Shown here: piece by piece, positions 5,877 through 10,879 of the stretch
How the letters are laid out: the number at the start of each line of letters is the position of its first letter
Position numbering within the stretch: the first letter of the stretch is position 1
NCBI GenBank assembly: GCA_903847495.1
Contig: CAINDT010000156.1
Location: forward strand, 1 to 10,879
Length of the DNA: 10,879 nt
Origin: an uncultured Actinomycetes bacterium
GTDB taxonomy: Bacteria > Actinomycetota > Thermoleophilia > Gaiellales > F1-60-MAGs149
Reading direction: 5' to 3'
The notes under the pieces: model-generated
Database searches by the model: none
What the model was told of the DNA's origin: nothing
The model's input: only the letters and a program-made list of their open reading frames with translations
Program-made: the position numbers and the translations under genes

Positions 5877-5911
5877 CTGACCCACGACTGCAGAGCAGCC
5901 GTGGGGATCAG
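5877..5911 (-). terminator. Hairpin after gyrA, probable terminator
   Basis: On the minus strand, 5905-5881 forms an 11-bp stem (CCCACGGCTGC / GCAGTCGTGGG) around the loop TCT. In minus-strand RNA every position pairs, one as G-U; in plus-strand RNA that position is an A-C mismatch, so the structure favours gyrA-direction transcripts. An outer 4-bp stem (CTGA/TCAG, 5877-5880 with 5908-5911) extends it past a 2-nt bulge and takes in the gyrA TGA. There is no U-run, as is common for GC-rich actinobacterial terminators. Confidence 0.65.
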
Positions 5912-8556
5912 TCCTCGTCGTCGTCCTCGGACGCGTCGTCCTCGGCGTCGAGCTCGTCCTCATCGGTGCTGACGTCATCGCCCTCGTCCTCGGCCGCCTC
6001 GAGCTCCGCCACCGGATCCTCGATCGGCGCCTCGGCGCCGGGTGCATCGGTCGTGGCGTCGGCGCTCGGCTCGGCCGACTCGTCGACCTCCTCCTCCGCC
6101 GGCACGATCGCGCAGCTGGAGACGCGGTCGTCTTCGCCCTTGATGCGCTGGACGCGCACGCCGGAGGTCGAGCGGCCCATCGAGCGAACCTCGCCCACCG
6201 ACATGCGCGTGACGATGCCGCCGGCCGTCGTGACGATCAGGTCTTCCTCGCCCGTGACGCAATGAGCAGCCACGAGCGCGCCGCGCTCGGCCTCGGCCTT
6301 CGCCGAGATCGTGCGGACGCCCTTGGCACCGCGGCCGGTCTCGCGATACTCGGCGATCGGCGTGCGCTTGCCGTAGCCGCCGTCGGTGATGACGAGGACG
6401 TCATCGCCCTCCTGCGGCACCCGCAAGGCGATGACCTCGTCGTCACCGACGAGGCGCATGCCCATCACGCCCGAGGCCGAGCGGCCCATCGAGCGCACCT
6501 TCTCCTCGGAGAAGAGCGCCGCCTGGCCGGACTTCGAGACCAGCAGGATGCGATCCTCGCCGTTCGTGAGGCGCACGTCGACGAGCTCGTCGTCCTCGCG
6601 CAGGTTGATGGCGATGATGCCGTCGCTCTTGAGGATCGTGTTGTACGCGAGGAACTCCGTCTTCTTGACGACGCCCTTGCGGGTGCCGAAGAGGAGGTAC
6701 TTGCCCTCGGTGTAGTCGCGCGTGGTGAAGGCCGCCATCACGCGCTCGCCCTCACGGAGCGGGAGGACGTTGACGAGGGCGCGGCCCTTGGAGTCGCGCG
6801 TGCCGAGCGGCAGCGTGTACGCCTTCGCGCGGTAGACCTTGCCGAACGACGTGAAGAACAGCACGAAGTCGTGGGTCGAGGCCGTAAACAGGTGCTCGAT
6901 CCAGTCGTCTTCCTTGGTCTGCATCCCGCGCACGCCGACGCCACCCCGGCGCTGGGCGCGGTAGGTGTCGACCGGGAGGCGCTTGATGTAGCCGCCGTTG
7001 GTGATGGTGATGACCATCTCCTCGTCGGCGATCAGCTCTTCCATGTCGATCTCGCCCTCAACGGCGCTGATCTCGGTGCGGCGGTCGTCGCTGAACTCGG
7101 CAGCGATCGCCTCGAGCTCTTCGATGATGACGTCGGAGACCTTGCCCTCATCGGCGAGGATCGCACGCAGCTCGGCGATCTTGGCGGTCAGCTCGGCGTG
7201 CTCAGCACGGATCGCATCCTGCTCGAGACCGGTCAGCCGGCCAAGGCGGAGATCGACGATCGCCTGCGCCTGGACCTCGGACATGCCGAACTCGGTCTGC
7301 AGGTTGCGCCGCGCCTCCTCGGGATCCTTCGAGTTGCGGATCAGCTGGATGACTGCGTCGAGATTCGTGAGCGCGATCAGATAGCCATCGAGAATGTGAC
7401 AGCGGCGCTCGGCACGGTCGAGCTGGAACTTGGTGCGGCGGACGATGACGTCGCGCTGATGCGCGATGTAGTGCCGGAGCATGTCGTGCACACCCAGCGT
7501 GCGCGGAACGCCCTCGACGAGCGAGACCATGTTGGCGCCAAACGTCGTCTGCAGCTGCGTGTGCTTGTAGAGCTTGTTGAGGACGACCGTTGCGATCGCG
7601 TCCTTCTTGAGCTCGATGACGATGCGCATGCCCTCGTCGGACGAGTGGTCCTTGACGTCGGAGATCTCGGGGACGACCTTCTCGACCGCGAGCTCGGCGA
7701 TCTTGGCGATGACGCCCTCGTCGCCGCCCTTCTTGACCGTGAACGGCAGCTCGGTGACGACGATCGCGCTCTTGCCGTTCGGCAGCTCCTCGATGTCGGT
7801 GCGCGCGCGCAGGCGGATCTTGCCGCGGCCCGTGGCGTACGCCGCGCGGATGCCGGCATGGCCCATGACGACGCCACCCGTCGGGAAGTCCGGGCCCGGC
7901 ATGATCGACATCAGCTCGTCGAGCGTGATCTCCGGGTTGCGAATCATCGCGATCGTGGCGTTGACGGCCTCACCCAGGTTGTGCGGCGGGATGTTCGTGG
8001 CCATGCCGACGGCGATGCCGGACGAGCCGTTGACGAGCAGGTTCGGGAAGCGCGCCGGCAGGACGAGCGGCTGCTCGCGCGAGCCGTCGTAGTTGGGGCC
8101 GAAGTCGACGGTGTTGGCGTCGATGTCGCGGAGCATCAGCGTCGCGACGCGCGACAGGCGGCACTCCGTGTAGCGCATGGCGGCGGCCGAGAAGCCGTCG
8201 ACGTTGCCGAAGTTCCCCTGCCCGTCGACGAGGATGGCGCGCGACGAGAACGGCTGCGCCATGCGGACGAGCGTGTCGTAGATCGCCTGGTCGCCGTGCG
8301 GGTGGTACGTGCCCATCGTCTCGCCGACGACCTTCGCGCACTTGACGTGCGGGCGGTTCGGCTGCAGGCCGAGCTCGTCCATCGCGTAAAGCACGCGGCG
8401 ATGCACCGGCTTGAGGCCGTCGCGGACGTCGGGCAGCGCGCGCCCGACGATCACGCTCATCGCGTAGTCGAGATACGACGTGCGCATCTCGTCGGCGAGT
8501 TCGCGCGGCTCGGAGCCGCCGTACGGCTCGTCTACGGGTGCTTCCGGCTCAGACAT
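5908..8556 (-). CDS. gyrA: DNA gyrase subunit A
   Basis: GyrA is the breakage-reunion subunit of gyrase, which introduces negative supercoils. The product has 882 residues. The winged-helix domain carries the catalytic Tyr129 in AAMRYTECRLS and the quinolone region HPHGDQAIYD (85-94), where Gln90 sits at the position of E. coli Ser83 and M. tuberculosis Ala90; Asp94 is kept. The tower follows, with PARFPNLLVNGSSGIAVGMA and a coiled-coil near 440-490. The C-terminal beta-pinwheel starts near 515 with the GyrA box QRRGGVG (535-541), which marks gyrase rather than topoisomerase IV. Blades with RSMGRSASG and RSMGRSTSG repeats follow. Residues 821-882 form an acidic tail, 32 Asp/Glu and no Lys/Arg. 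The ATG overlaps gyrB by 8 nt, with AGGGG 4 nt upstream. A hairpin follows the stop by 2 nt. Confidence 0.97.
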   Translation of the reverse strand: MSEPEAPVDEPYGGSEPRELADEMRTSYLDYAMSVIVGRALPDVRDGLKPVHRRVLYAMDELGLQPNRPHVKCAKVVGETMGTYHPHGDQAIYDTLVRMAQPFSSRAILVDGQGNFGNVDGFSAAAMRYTECRLSRVATLMLRDIDANTVDFGPNYDGSREQPLVLPARFPNLLVNGSSGIAVGMATNIPPHNLGEAVNATIAMIRNPEITLDELMSIMPGPDFPTGGVVMGHAGIRAAYATGRGKIRLRARTDIEELPNGKSAIVVTELPFTVKKGGDEGVIAKIAELAVEKVVPEISDVKDHSSDEGMRIVIELKKDAIATVVLNKLYKHTQLQTTFGANMVSLVEGVPRTLGVHDMLRHYIAHQRDVIVRRTKFQLDRAERRCHILDGYLIALTNLDAVIQLIRNSKDPEEARRNLQTEFGMSEVQAQAIVDLRLGRLTGLEQDAIRAEHAELTAKIAELRAILADEGKVSDVIIEELEAIAAEFSDDRRTEISAVEGEIDMEELIADEEMVITITNGGYIKRLPVDTYRAQRRGGVGVRGMQTKEDDWIEHLFTASTHDFVLFFTSFGKVYRAKAYTLPLGTRDSKGRALVNVLPLREGERVMAAFTTRDYTEGKYLLFGTRKGVVKKTEFLAYNTILKSDGIIAINLREDDELVDVRLTNGEDRILLVSKSGQAALFSEEKVRSMGRSASGVMGMRLVGDDEVIALRVPQEGDDVLVITDGGYGKRTPIAEYRETGRGAKGVRTISAKAEAERGALVAAHCVTGEEDLIVTTAGGIVTRMSVGEVRSMGRSTSGVRVQRIKGEDDRVSSCAIVPAEEEVDESAEPSADATTDAPGAEAPIEDPVAELEAAEDEGDDVSTDEDELDAEDDASEDDDED
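6170..6186. repeat. 17-bp direct repeat within gyrA, copy 1 (second copy at 6479-6495)
   Basis: The same 17 bases (gagcggcccatcgagcg on the plus strand) occur here and at 6479-6495. Both encode the RSMGRS part of a beta-pinwheel blade, residues 791-796 and 688-693. This reflects internal duplication of the GyrA C-terminal blades with unusually little codon drift. Confidence 0.6.
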
Positions 8557-10879
8557 CGATCCCCTGTGCGTCGCGGGCGTGCGACTCGATGAACGCGCGC
8601 CGGTCCTCGACCTGGTCGCCCATCAGCGTCACGAACAGTGCGTCGGCCTCGGCCGCGCTCTCCATCGTCACCTGCAGCAGCGTGCGCGTGGACGGCGCCA
8701 TGGCAGTCTCGCGCAGCTGCTCGGAGTTCATCTCGCCGAGACCCTTGAAGCGGCTGATCTCGATGCCGTCCTTGCAGCAGTCGAAGATCGCCTGGCGCAG
8801 CGCGGCGTGGCCGATGGCCTCGATCTCCTTGCGGCCTTGGGTGACGGTAAACGGCCCCGTGCCGACAAGCCCGAGGAGCGTCTCGTGGCTGTGGCGGAGG
8901 CCCTCGTAGGCGGCGCCGGTGAAGAGCTTTGGCGGCAGCGGAATCGTCTCGACGGCACCGGTGTGGCGCTCGGTGCGCCGCAGCAGCAGCGTGCCGTCGT
9001 CGTCGGTGGCGACGACCTCGATGGTCGAGCGCTCGTCGTCGGCACCGCCCTTGGCGAACCAGTCGGCAATCGCGGCCGGCTCGAGCTTGGCGGCGAGCAG
9101 CGAGGGGTGCCGCGCCAGATCGGCGACGACCGTGCCGTGCGCACCGCGGATGCGGGTGGTCATCAGCTCCTGCTCGCGCAGGGCCTTGACGATCGCGCTG
9201 TACAGCTCGGCATTGACCTTGAGCGGGCCATCGACCGTGGTGACGGCGACCTGCTCGAGGCGCTGGCCGACGGCGTACTCCTCGACCTCGGAATCCTTCG
9301 ACAGGTAGATCTGCTCCTTGCCGAGCCGCACGCGGTAGAGCGGCGGCTGCGCGATGTAGACATAGCCCGCGTCGATCAGCGGCCGCATGTGGCGGTACAG
9401 GAACGTGAGGATCAGCGTACGGATGTGGGCGCCGTCGACGTCGGCGTCGGTCATCAGCACCAGCTTGTGGTACCGGGCCTTCTCGGTCTCGAGCTCGTCG
9501 CCCGTGCCGATGCCCATCGCCGCGACCATCGCCTGGATCTCGGCGTTGCCGAAGACGCGATCGATGCGGGCCTTCTCGACGTTGAGGATCTTGCCGCGCA
9601 GCGGGAGAATCGCCTGGAACTCGCGGTCGCGCGCATCGACGGCGGTGCCGCCGGCGCTGTTGCCCTCGACGAGGTAGAGCTCGGAGATCGTGGGATCGGT
9701 CGAGACGCAGTCGGTGAGCTTGCCAGGCAGGCCGCCGCTGCCGAACGCCGTCTTGCGCGCGGCCTCGCGGGCCTTGCGGGCGGCTGCACGGGCGCGCGCC
9801 GCGGAGACGGTCTTTTGCGCGATCGCCTTGGCCTCGGCCGGATGCTCCTCGAAGTACTGCGCGAGCGCCTGGTTGGTGGCGCTGTCGACGATGCCGCGCA
9901 CGTGCGTGTTGCCGAGCTTCGTCTTGGTCTGCCCCTCGAACTGAGGCTCCGGCAGACGCACCGAGATGACGCCGGCGAGGCCCTCGGCAACGTCCTCGCC
10001 GCTGAGGTTCTCGTCCTTCTCCTTGAGCAGATTGTTGGCCCGCGCGTAGGAGTTGACGACGCGCGTGACTGCGGTGCGGAAGCCGACCATGTGGCTGCCG
10101 CCCTCGTGCGTGTTGATGGCGTTGGCGAACGAGAAGATCGACGGCTGGTACGTCATGTTCCACTGGAGCGCGACGTCGATCTCGACCCCGGCCTCCTCGT
10201 CGCGGGCGCTGACGACCACGACGCCGGGGTGGACGACCTCCTTGCCGTGGTTCATGAACGCCACGTACTCCGCGATGCCACCCTCGTACTTCCAGGTCTC
10301 ATCGGAGCCGTCGCCGCGCTCGTCAACCAAGCGCAGCGAGAGCACGGGCGTGAGGAACGCCATCTCGCGCATGCGGCTCGCGAGCACATCGCGGTCGTAG
10401 CGGATGTCCTCGAAGATCTCGCCGTCGGGCAGGAAGGTGACCGCGGTACCCGTCGGGCCGTCCCAATCCGCGATTGCGGTGAGCGCGTTCTGCGGGTCGC
10501 CCTTGGCGTAGTCCTGGGCGTAGACGTGGCCGTCGCGGCGGACCTCGATGTGGAGGCGCTCGGACAGCGCGTTGACGACAGAGACACCGACGCCATGTAG
10601 ACCGCCGGAGACCTTGTACCCGCCACCGCCGAACTTGCCGCCGGCGTGGAGCTTCGTGAGCACGACCTCGACGGCGGACATGCCCTGGTCGGCCATGATC
10701 GTGACGGGGATGCCGCGGCCGTTGTCGGCGCAGGTCACCGACCCATCGGTGTGGAGGGTGATCGTGACCTCGGTGCAGAACCCGGCGAGCGCCTCGTCAA
10801 CCGCGTTGTCGAGCACCTCCCAGACGAGGTGGTGCAGACCGCGCGTCCCCGTCGAGCCGATGTACATGCCGGGACGCCG
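8549..10879 (-). CDS. gyrB: DNA gyrase subunit B (N-terminus outside the window)
   Basis: GyrB is the ATPase and TOPRIM subunit of gyrase. 776 residues are visible. The frame is open to the window edge as RRPGMYIGST, which in GyrB lies about 25-35 residues inside the protein, so the Met at 10867 is internal. Numbering from that Met: GHKL ATPase motifs EVLDNAVDEALAG (17-29, Glu17), ADNGRGIP (47-54), GGKFGGGGYKVSGGLHGVG (76-94) and QTKTKLGN (313-320); TOPRIM EGNSAGG (401-407), where the usual motif is EGDSAGG, and TDADVDG (473-479) with Asp474 and Asp476; and RFKGLGEMN (706-714). Between PPLYRV and RFKGLGEMN lie about 190 residues, against about 60 in mycobacterial-type GyrB, matching the insert of E. 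coli GyrB. It ends with 8 nt overlapping gyrA. gyrB-gyrA order is classical and often near oriC; dnaA and recF would lie further right. Confidence 0.96.
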   Translation of the reverse strand, partial: RRPGMYIGSTGTRGLHHLVWEVLDNAVDEALAGFCTEVTITLHTDGSVTCADNGRGIPVTIMADQGMSAVEVVLTKLHAGGKFGGGGYKVSGGLHGVGVSVVNALSERLHIEVRRDGHVYAQDYAKGDPQNALTAIADWDGPTGTAVTFLPDGEIFEDIRYDRDVLASRMREMAFLTPVLSLRLVDERGDGSDETWKYEGGIAEYVAFMNHGKEVVHPGVVVVSARDEEAGVEIDVALQWNMTYQPSIFSFANAINTHEGGSHMVGFRTAVTRVVNSYARANNLLKEKDENLSGEDVAEGLAGVISVRLPEPQFEGQTKTKLGNTHVRGIVDSATNQALAQYFEEHPAEAKAIAQKTVSAARARAAARKAREAARKTAFGSGGLPGKLTDCVSTDPTISELYLVEGNSAGGTAVDARDREFQAILPLRGKILNVEKARIDRVFGNAEIQAMVAAMGIGTGDELETEKARYHKLVLMTDADVDGAHIRTLILTFLYRHMRPLIDAGYVYIAQPPLYRVRLGKEQIYLSKDSEVEEYAVGQRLEQVAVTTVDGPLKVNAELYSAIVKALREQELMTTRIRGAHGTVVADLARHPSLLAAKLEPAAIADWFAKGGADDERSTIEVVATDDDGTLLLRRTERHTGAVETIPLPPKLFTGAAYEGLRHSHETLLGLVGTGPFTVTQGRKEIEAIGHAALRQAIFDCCKDGIEISRFKGLGEMNSEQLRETAMAPSTRTLLQVTMESAAEADALFVTLMGDQVEDRRAFIESHARDAQGIDV

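Noticed and set aside
5911..6060. Tandem repeat or mobile element in the tcctcgtcg-rich stretch
   Set aside because: It is the coding sequence of the acidic GyrA tail in a GC-rich codon bias; repeats are imperfect and there are no terminal inverted repeats or transposase.
6262..8592. 776-residue open frame on the plus strand opposite gyrA
   Set aside because: It lies wholly against a complete gyrA with all catalytic motifs, shows no recognisable domain, and is a biased Arg/Asp/Val/Leu-rich shadow typical of high-GC coding DNA.
8480..10600. 706-residue open frame on the plus strand opposite gyrB
   Set aside because: Shadow of gyrB; low-complexity Leu/Ala/Arg/Asp composition and no motif.
10865..10867. 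Met at 10867 as the start of GyrB
   Set aside because: The frame continues to the edge as RRPG before MYIGST, which is the conserved internal RKRPGMYIGST segment of GyrB.
5908..10879. The pair as topoisomerase IV (parE-parC)
   Set aside because: The C-terminal domain has a good GyrA box (QRRGGVG, residues 535-541) and a full pinwheel, which topoisomerase IV lacks.

Overview
The window is almost wholly coding and about two-thirds G+C by eye. It holds two housekeeping blocks on the minus strand with a short divergent/convergent pair between them. The high GC, the near-zero spacing and two promoters that look leaderless (-10 box six bases before the start codon) suggest a high-GC actinobacterium-like lineage; a deep branch such as Thermoleophilia is my best guess. 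GyrB complicates this: it carries the extra ~150-170 residue segment typical of E. coli-type GyrB and absent from mycobacterial and Bacillus GyrB. The taxonomy is therefore an inference of modest confidence.

Layout. From the right edge, reading leftward: gyrB (N-terminus cut by the window) and gyrA overlap by 8 nt and end in a strong hairpin. A 46-bp gap then holds that hairpin and the promoter of a small lipoprotein with a chagasin-like (inhibitor I42) domain. The lipoprotein gene converges tail-to-tail on birA (plus strand), and the two share one CTAG tetranucleotide for both stop codons. birA is divergent from a fatty-acid operon across a 58-bp gap. That operon runs fabZ-fabH-fabD-fabG-fabF-accD, with overlaps of 4 or 8 nt or a 2-nt gap, and accD leaves the window at its left edge. 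No acpP and no enoyl reductase lie in this part of the operon. No stretch longer than 60 bases lacks a gene, and I see no tRNA, rRNA, mobile element or CRISPR array.

How the genes work together. AccD is the carboxyltransferase beta subunit of acetyl-CoA carboxylase, which makes malonyl-CoA. FabD loads malonyl onto ACP, FabH primes the chain, FabF elongates, FabG reduces and FabZ dehydrates. BirA attaches biotin to the carrier protein that feeds AccD, so the divergent pair joins biotinylation and malonyl-CoA use at one locus. GyrA and GyrB form DNA gyrase.

I do not see an undescribed multi-gene system. The observations most worth following are: (1) a symmetric TATCGTA element that could act as -10 for both birA and the fab operon, with predicted start sites 18 bp apart; (2) non-canonical residues in the quinolone-contact regions of both gyrase subunits (GyrB EGNSAGG, matching E. 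coli D426N, and GyrA Gln90, at the E. coli Ser83 position); (3) a 62-residue acidic GyrA tail with no basic residue; (4) the E. coli-type insert in GyrB; (5) the lipoprotein with a chagasin-like fold; and (6) the shared-stop convergent overlap.
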